Shown here piece by piece: positions 1 through 8,994 of a stretch of 64,000 nt of DNA (position 1 is the first letter of the stretch; every line of letters starts with the position of its first letter). The notes under the pieces were generated by a model that was not told the DNA's origin, made no database searches, and saw only the letters and a program-made list of their open reading frames with translations. Made by a program: the position numbers and the translations under genes. The DNA is from JABFRG01 sp046351415 (lineage in GTDB: Bacteria > Myxococcota_A > Polyangia > Polyangiales > Polyangiaceae), in the NCBI GenBank assembly GCA_046351415.1, contig JAXLYO010000004.1, forward strand, positions 310,001 to 374,000. The letters are read 5' to 3'.

Positions 1-2
1 CC

Positions 3-731
3 GCCGCCGCGCAGCTCGCGTTTGCCGCTCTTTCGCAGCGTGTTGCGCAGGGCGCGCCCGTCGTCGTCGAGGCTGCACCCGGGACGCAACCCATCGCCTA
101 TCTCGCACGGGCGTACCTGCAGAGTCCGTGGGCCGACAGCCCCTTCGTCGTCGTCGATGGAACGGCCTCTCGAGACCACGACATTCATCGTTGGACCGAT
201 CCAAAGGCTTCGCCGCTCGCGCTCGCCGATGGCGGCATGCTCGTGCTGGGTGACGGCGCCGCGCTTCCGACTGAAGTGCAGGACCTCATCGCCAGGGCAC
301 ATGCGGAACGCCGCGTTCCGTGGGAACGCGCTCTCCCGATCGAGTTCAAGCTCGCCCTTACGACCGCCGAAAATGTGCAAACTGCACGCGATAGGATGAC
401 GTCGATGCTAGAAGCTCGGCTATCGGATGCGTTCGGGGCATCCATTCGTATCCCGAGGCTCCGCGAACGCACGGAAGACCTGCGCTCCATCGTCATTGAC
501 CGCTTGGCGCGAGAAGGATTGCGCGCACGTGGCACACCCATCGGCATCGATGACGCTGCCTATGCAGAACTCGTGGAATATCCATTCGATGGCGACGAGG
601 CTGAGCTCGCGTCGATCGTGCATCGTCTCGTTCAGCGCGTGTCAGGAGATGTCATACGTGTGGAAGACATACGCACACTCGCTCTCACGAAAACGACTCC
701 GACGGGCCCGCGCATCTATCGCGTGACTTGA
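3..731 (+). CDS. Degenerate NtrC-type AAA+ protein, C-terminal part (5' end outside window)
   Basis: The reading frame is open from the left edge, so the N-terminus is missing. The visible part matches the second half of an NtrC-like AAA+ module. A stretch ending LADGGMLVLGDGAALPTEVQ sits where Walker B and the following helix lie, and RIPRLRERTEDL matches the family motif IPPLRER-EDI. A helical lid follows (YPFDGDEAELASIVHRL). Two features needed by true sigma-54 activators look absent. The Walker B acidic pair is replaced (VLGDG instead of FLDE), and the segment between the central strand and Walker B is too short to hold a GAFTGA loop. I infer a non-catalytic or repurposed regulator. No DNA-binding helix-turn-helix is obvious at the end. 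Confidence 0.6.
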   Translation, partial: AAAQLAFAALSQRVAQGAPVVVEAAPGTQPIAYLARAYLQSPWADSPFVVVDGTASRDHDIHRWTDPKASPLALADGGMLVLGDGAALPTEVQDLIARAHAERRVPWERALPIEFKLALTTAENVQTARDRMTSMLEARLSDAFGASIRIPRLRERTEDLRSIVIDRLAREGLRARGTPIGIDDAAYAELVEYPFDGDEAELASIVHRLVQRVSGDVIRVEDIRTLALTKTTPTGPRIYRVT

Positions 732-765
732 CGATTCGGCGTTCCGTCGGTCTGATTGCCTGCTC

Positions 766-1503
766 GTGTCCTACGACGTTTCCATCTTCGGCACTTTGCA
801 GTTCAAGCGCGGAAAGCTCCGCGCTTGGCAGCGGCTGCTCGTCGACTCACGCTCGTTCCGCACCATCTCGCGTACGTTTCCGAAGAAGCCCCATCGCGAT
901 CCCATTCGGGTCGACGCGCTGCTCGGCGAGCTCCAGGCGCTGAACGGCGCGAGCCTCATCGAGGTCGACGAGAGCGGCAACTCCGTCAACGTGCGTGGCC
1001 GTTTCTCGCAGGCGGCCTTCGAGAGCCGCGCGCGCCAGCTGGCAGCGCTCTTTCTCGTCGCCGCGGAGGTCGAAGCCGAAGGCGACGTGTGCTTCTTGGG
1101 TGACGGCGTTTTCGTCGGCTACGGCGTATCGCTCGGCGGCGGTCGTGGTGTCCTCATGACGCTTTCTCCCGATCAGGTGCAGAATGCATCGATGGATCCG
1201 GAGCTCGACGTCATCTCCGGCTATTTCCAGGTGGTGCCCCCGGCGGCGCCTTCGAGCGGGGTTCCCCGCCCGAGCACGGTGGCTCCCCCGTCTTCGGGGA
1301 CGGGGCCGCGCAGCTCGCCGCTCGCCTTCCCCTCGCAGGTGATGGGCGGGCTCGACGCGAACGCGACGGGAGAGCTCGCTGCCATCCCCCAGTCTACGCG
1401 AAGCGGCAGCGGCAGCAGCGGCAGCGGAATCGTTCCGCCGCCCCAGTCGACGCGTCCGATTCTCCCGCCCGAGCAGAAGACGCCCGGATCGATGCGTAAG
1501 TAG
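766..1503 (+). CDS. Hypothetical protein with a Pro/Ser/Gly-rich tail
   Basis: A 245-residue protein from a GTG start 34 bases after the preceding gene. I do not recognise the family. Residues 1 to about 150 look globular (alternating hydrophobic strands and charged helices, for example a segment ending in GRGVLMTLSPDQVQ). Residues 150-245 are a low-complexity Pro/Ser/Gly tail ending in basic residues. No signal peptide or membrane segment is visible, so it is probably cytoplasmic. It lies co-directionally between the AAA+ remnant and a lipoprotein gene. The start is uncertain because no Shine-Dalgarno sequence stands out. Confidence 0.6.
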   Translation: MSYDVSIFGTLQFKRGKLRAWQRLLVDSRSFRTISRTFPKKPHRDPIRVDALLGELQALNGASLIEVDESGNSVNVRGRFSQAAFESRARQLAALFLVAAEVEAEGDVCFLGDGVFVGYGVSLGGGRGVLMTLSPDQVQNASMDPELDVISGYFQVVPPAAPSSGVPRPSTVAPPSSGTGPRSSPLAFPSQVMGGLDANATGELAAIPQSTRSGSGSSGSGIVPPPQSTRPILPPEQKTPGSMRK

Positions 1504-1576
1504 CCAGCACGATTCGACTTTCTCCCGGTGCTTTTCCGTCCCACCGGGGGGGCCGCCCGTGGTATTCGATCGGGCG

Positions 1577-2275
1577 ATGAACCGGCTCGGATTCTTGGTT
1601 TCGCAAACGGCCCTCGTTGCTTCCGTCGCGCTCGGCGCGCTTGCTTCTTCGGGTTGCAACACGAACGACGAACCCTACAAGCCTGCGCCGGCATGGACCG
1701 GGCGCAAGCCGAGCCTACCGGCGCCGCCCACGGTCAACGTGACCATCAAGAACGGCGACGCCTACACGATCGCGGGCGTCATTCATCAACTCCACAGCCG
1801 CATTCACGAGAAGGAAGTGAATGGCAAGGAGCTCACGGTCGTCGGCTACATCGTCGAGTCCAACATCCCGTCCGCGCCCGCGTGCGCAATCCACGATGTG
1901 GGCAAGAAGGATCCGGACAACTGCAAGTCCGAGCTCCCGTCGTTCTGGATTGCCGACACGAAGGACGGCAAGCCGCGCATCCGCGTTCTTGGCTGGGCGA
2001 AGAACTTCGCCACCGTCTACGAGGCGATGAAGAAGTACGACAAGCTGAAGGAGCCCCCGAAGGAACTCGTGAAGGACGAGCTCTTCAGCGCCGACGTTCC
2101 GTTCCCGCTTCCCGCGGTCGGAGCGAAGGTCAAGGTCACGGGCACCTACGGCTTCTCGTTCACCAAGGCCACGACGGGCGTCGTGTCCGATCCGGAGACG
2201 GGCGTCCTCACGTACAAGAAGGTCGATCAGCTCGAAGCTGCGCCTTCTCCGGCCGCCTTCCAGAACAAGAAGTAG
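1577..2275 (+). CDS. Putative lipoprotein, possibly OB-fold-like
   Basis: The start was placed at the ATG giving MNRLGF, which leads directly into a signal peptide. The hydrophobic stretch VASVALGALASSGC ends in a lipobox-like cysteine at residue 27; an in-frame upstream start exists at 1559. The mature part begins with an Asn/Pro-rich tether. It then has alternating strands (ELTVVGYIVE, IRVLGWA, AKVKVTGTYG) that could form a small beta-barrel of OB type; that fold guess is inference. It contains two further cysteines (ACAIHD, NCKSE) that could form a disulphide outside the cytoplasm. It converges with the leftward run starting at 2339. Confidence 0.6.
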   Translation: MNRLGFLVSQTALVASVALGALASSGCNTNDEPYKPAPAWTGRKPSLPAPPTVNVTIKNGDAYTIAGVIHQLHSRIHEKEVNGKELTVVGYIVESNIPSAPACAIHDVGKKDPDNCKSELPSFWIADTKDGKPRIRVLGWAKNFATVYEAMKKYDKLKEPPKELVKDELFSADVPFPLPAVGAKVKVTGTYGFSFTKATTGVVSDPETGVLTYKKVDQLEAAPSPAAFQNKK

Positions 2276-2338
2276 CGACCGCTGGCGCATCGGCCATGTG
2301 GGCCGGTGACGTCCGCGTACTGAGCTTTGATTTCGCTC

Positions 2339-3427
2339 TCAGCCGAGGAGTGCTTCGAACTCTCGCGCTGCGGGGCTCGTTGCCCTTGGTTCGAGCAGTG
2401 TGAGCATGGACTTGCGTTCTTGTTCGCGGAAGAACTCTCCGTGTTCGGCGATTTGGCGTCGCGCACTCAGCGCGCCGATGGCTCGAGCAAAGGATGCGTC
2501 GTTCGCTTCTCCGACGGAGAGAGGTTTCGGGTCGGGACTCTTCAGGAGCTCTTCTTGCGCACGTGCGAGCGCGCGGTCGCCGAGGAGGCCAAGGACAGTG
2601 AGCATGGGACGAAACGCGCGCGCCTCGACGAGCGCACGGGTTGCCCGGCCGAGCGCCGCGTCGATGGCGAGGGGCTCGCCCCGCCCGAGGGCGCGAAGCG
2701 CGAGCGTGCGACCCGCTTGCGTGGAGAGCAGTGCGACGTTTTCCGCCGTGAAGCGAAAGCTGGGAACGGGACGATCGCAGAGGGCAAAATCAGTGAGCGG
2801 TGTGCGCGTCAAGAACTGCGCGAGGGTCTCGTTGAAGTCGCCTTGTGCTTTTCCGACCGGCAGGATCGCGAATGGCTCGGGAATCTCGTTCACGTTGACG
2901 CGCCGAAACTCGGGCCAGGCCGTGAGGCGGCTCGGTGGTTTCGTGCCCACGAACTTTGCGCTGCCCGTCCACCAGCGAACCTCGGTCGTCACGCGTCGGA
3001 TGTCGAACATCCGCGCGAAGATCGAATGCCGCGAGAGCGCCTCGTACGCATGAGCCGGCGGCGGCACGCGATCCAGCGTCAGACTCACGACGTGGATGAG
3101 GCGACCTGGCGTTTTCGAGCGAAAGACACCCGTGAGATCCGGATGGGTTGATTGAGCGAGGTCATGGAGCGCAGCGAGCATCGTCCACTCGGCGGCTGTG
3201 AAGGCTTCGAAGCGATCGACCGGGGCGAGCTCGCGTGCGCGCCGTGTGCGGGCGAGCTGGACGTGCGACATCGCTTCGGTATCGGATGGCATTCGCCCTC
3301 CCTCGATGAGGAGCGCGGTCTTTCCTCCGATGGGACGACCCGGATGCATGTCACCACCGACGACGAGCGGCACCGCAAACGTCTTGAAGAGCCGTTCGAC
3401 GACTTCGCCGAGCTCATGGGGGGTCAA
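2339..3427 (-). CDS. Hypothetical protein, last gene of the Hsp70/prmA/rsmE run
   Basis: A 362-residue protein of unknown family. It has no signal peptide or membrane helix and looks like a mixed alpha/beta cytoplasmic protein. The N-terminal region includes a Gly-rich segment (VVGGDMHPGRPIGGKT) and the C-terminal 130 residues are largely helical with many Ala, Arg and Glu. Its start codon overlaps the stop of the upstream gene by four bases, so the two are translationally coupled and probably work together. Nothing in the sequence identifies a catalytic motif. Confidence 0.6.
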   Translation of the reverse strand: MTPHELGEVVERLFKTFAVPLVVGGDMHPGRPIGGKTALLIEGGRMPSDTEAMSHVQLARTRRARELAPVDRFEAFTAAEWTMLAALHDLAQSTHPDLTGVFRSKTPGRLIHVVSLTLDRVPPPAHAYEALSRHSIFARMFDIRRVTTEVRWWTGSAKFVGTKPPSRLTAWPEFRRVNVNEIPEPFAILPVGKAQGDFNETLAQFLTRTPLTDFALCDRPVPSFRFTAENVALLSTQAGRTLALRALGRGEPLAIDAALGRATRALVEARAFRPMLTVLGLLGDRALARAQEELLKSPDPKPLSVGEANDASFARAIGALSARRQIAEHGEFFREQERKSMLTLLEPRATSPAAREFEALLG

Positions 3428-4944
3428 GGGTTCGGTTCTCCGCTGGGGAGAGCCTTCACGTCGGCGCCGGCGTCGGGCGCGGCGACGCCTCGCATGGGCA
3501 ACAATCCGAGTGACTCGACCGCGAGCGTGATGGGCTCGTTCGTCAGTGCTCGCACGACGGCGTCGGCCATGAGGGGCTCGAAGGGAGCAGCCTCGACGAT
3601 GACGTTCTCGAAGGGGGCGAAGCCTCGCTCGTCGACGGAAATCGAACGCGCGTCTGGGGTGATGAACAGCGAGAACTCGGAGCTCGCGTTGAGCGCGCGA
3701 TAGAGGACGTCTGGAGAAATGGCGGGGATGACATCGAAACCGGCGGGGATGAAGAGCTGCGGATGGATCTCGTAGAAGAGCGTGCCGAGTGGGATGCCCT
3801 CAATGCCTGTTGGGCACCGCAAGAATGCGCCTCGTGAGGTAATCGCGATTCTGGTGTTCGCGATCGTACGCGTAGGGAGCGCGTACGCGAGCTTGCGCAG
3901 CATGGGAATTTCTTCCGGGGCGAGCCACGAAGCGACGATGTTTCGCCAGGGTGCGGTCGAAGGAACGACGCGCAGGGGAACGCGAACCGTCGCCACGGGC
4001 CCCGAACCGGTCGTCGCCTTTTCGATGCCGCCTTGCTCGCGAAGCTCGACCCGAGCAAAGGCGCGAATGTCGCCCATGGCGGGAAGTTCGGTGACGTTCC
4101 AGGGCTCTTTGCCGCCGCCCCGGACGAGGACGAGTCCGGTAGCCGGAAAGATGGGACAGGCGCGCAGCGAAACGGGGTGCCGGTGCCCAATCTCGACAGC
4201 GATACCCGGGCCCGCGGGAAGGAAGGTCGTCAGACCCGGTGTATTGTACAAGAGTGGCCGCATGCGAAGCGGAAGGTCGGGGACACGGAACAGGTACCGT
4301 TGGACCGCCGTTTCGTCGAAGGCGCTTTCCGGGGGCCATTCGACGACGCCGACTTCTGCTTCGACCTTCGACCGAACGAAGTAGTGGATGAGTGCCGGGC
4401 CGAGGCCACGCTCGGCGACGACGTAGCGCGGGCCATTTTCGTCGCCGGTAGAAGGGTCGACGTGCGGCATGAGACGCAGCAAGAGCGCGCGAAGCTCGAT
4501 CGTGCGTTCGGTGTCGTACACCTGTGTGAATTTGTCGTGGTAGAGCGCGAGCGCCGAGTCGGTGCTCATGAGCTCCGCGGCGTCGTAACCGAAGGGTGCT
4601 GCGGCGTCGCGGTATTGAACGAAGTGGCGGCTCGTGCCCGTGAATGCGAAGCCCCCCACGAGGCGGCTCGTCTCTGCGATGCGATCCATGCGGTCGCTGG
4701 ACTCGGCGGCGAACTCGAGCGTGATCTCGCGGGTTCCGAGCTTCGAACGGACGAGACGAAGCTCGATACTTCCGAGCAAATCTTCGAGGGAGCGCTCGCG
4801 TGTATAGACCGACAGCCAGGCCACCAGCCGATCGATGGAGGGAAGGAGCACGAGCCCCTTGGCGCCGAGTGCGACACCCTTTCCGTCGAGGCCAAGCCCC
4901 GGCGTGCGCAGACGTGTCTGATGAAGAGCGATCCGCTCGAGCAT
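3424..4944 (-). CDS. Hypothetical protein coupled to the 2339 gene
   Basis: The start was placed at the ATG giving MLERIALHQ, 13 bases past the rsmE stop; a longer frame to 4986 would run into rsmE. The protein is 506 residues, soluble by composition, rich in beta-strand-like segments, and carries no motif I can name. A central segment has several Gly/Pro-rich turns (PAGPGIAVEIGHRHP). It ends with a 4-base overlap into the next gene. The tight arrangement with that gene suggests a two-protein unit of unknown function carried in the same transcript as RsmE and PrmA. Confidence 0.6.
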   Translation of the reverse strand: MLERIALHQTRLRTPGLGLDGKGVALGAKGLVLLPSIDRLVAWLSVYTRERSLEDLLGSIELRLVRSKLGTREITLEFAAESSDRMDRIAETSRLVGGFAFTGTSRHFVQYRDAAAPFGYDAAELMSTDSALALYHDKFTQVYDTERTIELRALLLRLMPHVDPSTGDENGPRYVVAERGLGPALIHYFVRSKVEAEVGVVEWPPESAFDETAVQRYLFRVPDLPLRMRPLLYNTPGLTTFLPAGPGIAVEIGHRHPVSLRACPIFPATGLVLVRGGGKEPWNVTELPAMGDIRAFARVELREQGGIEKATTGSGPVATVRVPLRVVPSTAPWRNIVASWLAPEEIPMLRKLAYALPTRTIANTRIAITSRGAFLRCPTGIEGIPLGTLFYEIHPQLFIPAGFDVIPAISPDVLYRALNASSEFSLFITPDARSISVDERGFAPFENVIVEAAPFEPLMADAVVRALTNEPITLAVESLGLLPMRGVAAPDAGADVKALPSGEPNP

Positions 4945-4957
4945 AGGGAGCCCTAGT

Positions 4958-5719
4958 TTAGCCCGCTTCACTCCCCGGCGAAGCACCGAATATACGAATC
5001 GCGCCCAACACGGCGGCGGCGACAGTCTCGGTTCGCAGGACGAAGGGCCCCAGTGAAACGACTGTGCAGCCCTCCTTCACGGCCTGTTCGACTTCTGATT
5101 CCGTGAGTCCGCCTTCGGGGCCTACGGCGAACGAGATGCCCTCGGAGGCCGAGAGCGCGATGAGAAGTGGCTCGCGGAAAGGAGACGTGGCGCGCTCCCA
5201 GAGGCAGAACCGAGCACCCTGCATCGAGCGGAGCGCTTCGTTCCAGGGCACCGGGCCTTCGATGCGCGGCGGGTCAGAGCGACCGCACTGTCGCGAAGCC
5301 TCTTCCGCAATGCGTTCCCAACGCTTCTGGCGTTCTTCGGCGCGTCCTTCCTTGAGCTTCACGATGGTGCGCTCGGTGTCCGCAAAAACGATGTGGGTTG
5401 CACCCAATTCAGTGGCGTCCCGGACGATTTGGTCGCACTTGTCGCCTTTGGCGAGGCCTTGGACGAGCGTGACGGGGAGGCTGGCAACGACCTTGGCTGG
5501 GCCGAGCCCCGTCACTTCGATGGTCAGTGTGAAGGCGTCGTCGTCGGCTTCTACGCTGCGCGCTTTGACTTCCGCGACTGCCTCGGTGCGCGTCGCATCA
5601 CAAAAGGCAACGAAGTGATCGCCGGGGCGGAGGCGCAAGACGCGCCCAAGATAGTGTGCCGCTTTGCCGGAGAGGACCTGCGTCCCTTCTTCGAGAGGCG
5701 AGACACGCGCACGGATCAT
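4958..5719 (-). CDS. rsmE: 16S rRNA (uracil-1498-N3)-methyltransferase RsmE
   Basis: RsmE methylates N3 of U1498 of 16S rRNA using S-adenosylmethionine and is a SPOUT (knotted) enzyme. The C-terminal half shows the family signatures: VGPEGGLTESEVEQA and the knot motif LGPFVLRTETVAAAVLG. Upstream is LVQGLAKGDKCDQIVRDATELG, the usual start of the catalytic domain. The N-terminal PUA-like domain contains HYLGRVLRLRPGDHF. The ATG at 5719 overlaps the prmA stop as ATGA and gives 253 residues, close to the usual family length; a longer frame would run nine residues into prmA. The prmA-rsmE pairing is common in bacteria and supports the call. Confidence 0.95.
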   Translation of the reverse strand: MIRARVSPLEEGTQVLSGKAAHYLGRVLRLRPGDHFVAFCDATRTEAVAEVKARSVEADDDAFTLTIEVTGLGPAKVVASLPVTLVQGLAKGDKCDQIVRDATELGATHIVFADTERTIVKLKEGRAEERQKRWERIAEEASRQCGRSDPPRIEGPVPWNEALRSMQGARFCLWERATSPFREPLLIALSASEGISFAVGPEGGLTESEVEQAVKEGCTVVSLGPFVLRTETVAAAVLGAIRIFGASPGSEAG

Positions 5720-6579
5720 GAGCGTTCGAACGCAAGGCTCACCCACTCTCCTCGTACCTTCTGCTCGAGAGGAGTGAGGTGCGGGCGTGCATATGCTTGC
5801 GTCACGGCCTCGGCCTGGGGAACCAGGATGCCGGAAAGCACCAAGAGACCACCCGGCGCGACTTTGTCGATGAGCGCGTCGGCCATCGGTATGAGGACGC
5901 GCGCTTCGATGTTGGCGACGACCACCGGGAAGGTTCCTTGGATGCCTTCGATTCCAGAAGCGCGGTACTCTCCGCGTTCGAGCATGCCGTTTCGCTCGGC
6001 ATTTTCACGCGAAACCTCTACGGCGTCGGGGTCGATGTCTGCGAAGAGCACGTCCTTCGCGCCGTAGACCAGGCCGACGAGCCCGAGGATGCCACTGCCA
6101 CAACCGAGGTCCAAGACGGACGCGTCGCGAAGAGTTTCCTTGTGCTCTGCGAGAACGAGGGCGACGAGACTCGTCGTTTCGTGAAGACCCGTCCCGAATG
6201 CGCGACCGGGTTCGAGCTCGAGAACGTATTCGCCTCCCTTCTTCTCGTACGGCTCCCATGGCGGGCGAACGACGATGCCAGGACAAAACTCGAACGGACG
6301 AAAGTGCTCCTTCCACGAGTCACGCCATGCGTCGCCGATGATCTCCTCGATCGCAGGCGAGAGGTTGGGGTCGAGTTCAGCGACGGCTGCCTCGGCCTCC
6401 TCACGAGATGCAAAACTCGCCACGAGCGTGATGCGGTCGTGCTTGCGCGACTTGACGAGCGTCGTCGCGTCGCGCTCTTCGACGCCGAGCGCGCCCAAGT
6501 CGAAGAGCTGCATCGAGAAGTCTTCGACCTGCGGTCGCGTGACATCGATCAGGACGAAGGGAAATACGGGTTCGCTCAC
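5716..6579 (-). CDS. prmA: Ribosomal protein L11 methyltransferase PrmA
   Basis: PrmA trimethylates ribosomal protein L11 with S-adenosylmethionine. The class I methyltransferase fold is evident: a motif ending in GRAFGTGLHETT, the SAM-binding loop VLDLGCGSGILGL, an acidic strand end (FADIDPDAVE) and VVVANIEARVL near the catalytic site, where related enzymes have an N-I-L sequence. The N-terminal L11-recognition region is short but present. I used the GTG at 6579, which follows the previous stop by a few bases and gives 287 residues. The frame extends 57 residues further upstream, but that part lies over the C-terminal coding region of the neighbouring gene. It is coupled to rsmE downstream through an ATGA overlap. 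Confidence 0.93.
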   Translation of the reverse strand: MSEPVFPFVLIDVTRPQVEDFSMQLFDLGALGVEERDATTLVKSRKHDRITLVASFASREEAEAAVAELDPNLSPAIEEIIGDAWRDSWKEHFRPFEFCPGIVVRPPWEPYEKKGGEYVLELEPGRAFGTGLHETTSLVALVLAEHKETLRDASVLDLGCGSGILGLVGLVYGAKDVLFADIDPDAVEVSRENAERNGMLERGEYRASGIEGIQGTFPVVVANIEARVLIPMADALIDKVAPGGLLVLSGILVPQAEAVTQAYARPHLTPLEQKVRGEWVSLAFERS

Positions 6580-6584
6580 GGTGC

Positions 6585-7649
6585 TCAGTTCCCGACGATG
6601 ATGGAGACCGTCGAACGGCCGGGAGGCGGGGGCGTTGGCGGGTTCGGGGGGGGGGTCGTACTGCTGCCGAACACGCCCGCGAGCGCGAGACCACCGATGA
6701 TGGCGGCAACCCCGAGGGCACCGCCGCCGATGGCAACGGGAAGAACCCACCCGTTCGACGCCGGCTGGGGGACCGCCACGCGAAGAGGGTCGCCAGCGTC
6801 ACCGCGAGCGCCGACCGGGAGCCCTCCAACATCGTAGGCTTGGAGGTAGTATTCGAGAATGGGCGGCTTGACGGCGTCTGCGGGAACCGTTGCCGTCAGT
6901 CGACGGGTCGCTTCTTCGCCGGGCAAGAGCATGGCGTTTCGCTCTTGGAACTTGCCCTTGGAGCCCGTGCGATAGAAGAGCTTCACGGAGATGACGCGCC
7001 CGTCTTTGTCGTCGAGCTGTGCGCGCAACGTGAGCTCTTTGCGAGCCTCTGCTTCCGAAGGCACGGTGTGCTTCAGCGACACCTGCGCAATGACCGGCGC
7101 CTCGGGGCTGACGAGACCGGGGCGACCTTCGGCCTCCCACTTCGTACGCACTTCGGCGAAGAAGTCACGGAAGCGCGGCGACTCTTCGGCGGGAAGCTCG
7201 TAGTCGGGTTGAATCGCGAGAAGTCCACGAACCGCGCTCTCGGCTTCGTCCTTGCGACGTAGCGTGATGTAGTTGAGGGCGAGCAGGCGATAGATGCTGA
7301 TCTTCTGCGCCCGGGTGTTGCTCGGCTTGAGGAGTGCGGCGGAGAGCGTTTGAATCGACTCTTCGTACTGCTGGTCTTCGAATTGTTGCGTTCCGCGAGC
7401 CAAGAGGTCGACGCCTTTGCCCGACGAGGGAGGAGGGGCCGCGGATGCGCTCCCGGAAGGCGCCGGGGCAGCACCCGGACTCGCCGAGGTCGCGGCCGGG
7501 GTGCCGGCACTCGGTTGCGCGGGAGCGCTACCCGCCCAGAGGGTGGTCGTGACCGCGAGCGCCATGCCGAGACGCCCGAAGATGCGGACGACGAAGGAGT
7601 GGCGGGGGCCCGGAAGCCGCGCGTGTTCGAGGGGGTGCGGGAGGCGCAT
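6585..7649 (-). CDS. Secreted or membrane-anchored TPR-like protein with C-terminal membrane segment
   Basis: The chosen ATG gives MRLPHP followed by a hydrophobic segment (LGMALAVTTTLWAGSAPAQ) that looks like a signal peptide; a start four codons earlier is possible. A Pro/Ala/Ser linker follows, then TPR-like helices (GTQQFEDQQYEESIQTLSAA and following). A middle region of beta character follows (RVISVKLFYRTG, EYYLQAYD). Near the C-terminus is one membrane span (LPVAIGGGALGVAAIIGGLA) followed by a poly-Pro tail encoded by a run of ten G on the plus strand at 6646-6655. Function unknown. It precedes prmA by only five bases and is probably co-transcribed. Confidence 0.65.
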   Translation of the reverse strand: MRLPHPLEHARLPGPRHSFVVRIFGRLGMALAVTTTLWAGSAPAQPSAGTPAATSASPGAAPAPSGSASAAPPPSSGKGVDLLARGTQQFEDQQYEESIQTLSAALLKPSNTRAQKISIYRLLALNYITLRRKDEAESAVRGLLAIQPDYELPAEESPRFRDFFAEVRTKWEAEGRPGLVSPEAPVIAQVSLKHTVPSEAEARKELTLRAQLDDKDGRVISVKLFYRTGSKGKFQERNAMLLPGEEATRRLTATVPADAVKPPILEYYLQAYDVGGLPVGARGDAGDPLRVAVPQPASNGWVLPVAIGGGALGVAAIIGGLALAGVFGSSTTPPPNPPTPPPPGRSTVSIIVGN

Positions 7650-7695
7650 CACGGCCGTCAATCTAGTACTGTGCTGGCCGGTTTCCTACCAGGTT

Positions 7696-8994
7696 TCACG
7701 TCGTCTGCCTGGGCGCCGGCAAGAACCCGCGCAATTCACGCAGGAGTACGTAGGCGCGTTCAGGCGGTTCTTTCTGCCCGAGGGTCATGGCGGCCCGAAG
7801 AAGGGCGTTTTCGGCTCCCTTTTCTCCTGCCGCCGCCGCCGCGAAGGCGAGATCGAGCGCCAGAGGTTCCGGTGCGTCGGGCAGGAGCGAGAGGTACCCG
7901 CCGGATGGAGGAGCTGGCCGTTCGAGTGCCGCTTTGGCGACCCTGACGGAACGTTCGAGCGCGCTCCTTGCCGTTCCCGGCTTCTTCCACACGTGGCGGA
8001 GACAGCGAAAGAGGTAGTCACCGCTGACGGGGTCGTTCGCGTGCAGCCGCGCGAGCAGGGCCTGCGCGTGGGGAGTTGCGCATTCTTCGGGCTCCGCACA
8101 CTCCGCAACGAACTCGAGCAAGAGCGCGTGGATGGGCGCGCCTTGGGGAAGCGCGCTTGGTCTTGCTCCTCCAAGAACGGCTGTCGCACGGGTCGTAAGA
8201 GCCGCCCCCGGGGAAACCTCGCGATAGATCTTTCGAGTGGCGAGAAACGCGTTTGCCCGATCGAGCTCCAGCGGCGAGAGTGTGTCGCGTCGACCTTCGA
8301 TATACGAGACGAGCACGCGTTCGGCCTCGTCGCCTTCGATGTCCTTCGTGCTCGCAAGCTCGGCCAACTGTTGCATGGCGGCGGCCCTGCGGAAGCGGCT
8401 TTCGGCGTAGAGGTCCACTTCCGCGAGGAGCCTCTGATGCAGCGAAGGAAGGACAGGGTGCCCCGCGCGCTCGCCCAAGTGCTTGCAATCCAGGAGGGCA
8501 CGCTTCCGAAGCCGCGGCACCCGGACCTCGACGTGCAGAGCGCGAACATGCGCGGCCTCTGCAAGAGACTCTTGTCGCGCCAGCGCCTGCGCTTCGCGAA
8601 ATGTCCTCGAAGAAGCCTCGAAATTTCGCTCGATTTCCGCGAGTGCGAGCGCGAGCGCAAAGAGACTCCGTGGCCTTTTCGAGCGCCACACGTCTTTGCG
8701 CAAGAGCTCCATCACGTCTCCTTTGCGTCCTGCCTTCGCGAGGCGAAGCGCGATCGCGTGGACACCATCGAACGCGTCGGACGCTGCAGTGCCCCACGCG
8801 GTGATCGCCTGGTCGATGAGGGCCGAATTCGAGCTCTCTGCGGCACATCGCAAGAAGCCCAGCAGCGCAGCGTCACGGCCCTCACCGCTCGTCTGCTCGG
8901 ACACGGCGCGGTAGACCTGCGCACCACGTTCGGGCCCGGCCGCCCTTTCTGCGGCTTCTGCTCCCGCGAGCAGCAGCTTGTGCGCCGCGTTCAC
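7696..8994 (-). CDS. Alpha-helical repeat protein coupled to Hsp70
   Basis: A 432-residue protein made almost entirely of amphipathic helices rich in Ala, Leu, Arg and Glu, with the spacing expected of TPR/SEL-type repeats (for example SRTFREAQALARQESLAEAA). No transmembrane segment or signal peptide. The GTG start overlaps the Hsp70 stop as GTGA, so synthesis is coupled. By analogy with TPR co-chaperones I infer a partner of the neighbouring Hsp70, but no sequence motif for Hsp70-tail binding was identified. The gene at 12056 has a similar character and lies divergently on the other side of the operon. Confidence 0.65.
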   Translation of the reverse strand: MNAAHKLLLAGAEAAERAAGPERGAQVYRAVSEQTSGEGRDAALLGFLRCAAESSNSALIDQAITAWGTAASDAFDGVHAIALRLAKAGRKGDVMELLRKDVWRSKRPRSLFALALALAEIERNFEASSRTFREAQALARQESLAEAAHVRALHVEVRVPRLRKRALLDCKHLGERAGHPVLPSLHQRLLAEVDLYAESRFRRAAAMQQLAELASTKDIEGDEAERVLVSYIEGRRDTLSPLELDRANAFLATRKIYREVSPGAALTTRATAVLGGARPSALPQGAPIHALLLEFVAECAEPEECATPHAQALLARLHANDPVSGDYLFRCLRHVWKKPGTARSALERSVRVAKAALERPAPPSGGYLSLLPDAPEPLALDLAFAAAAAGEKGAENALLRAAMTLGQKEPPERAYVLLRELRGFLPAPRQTT

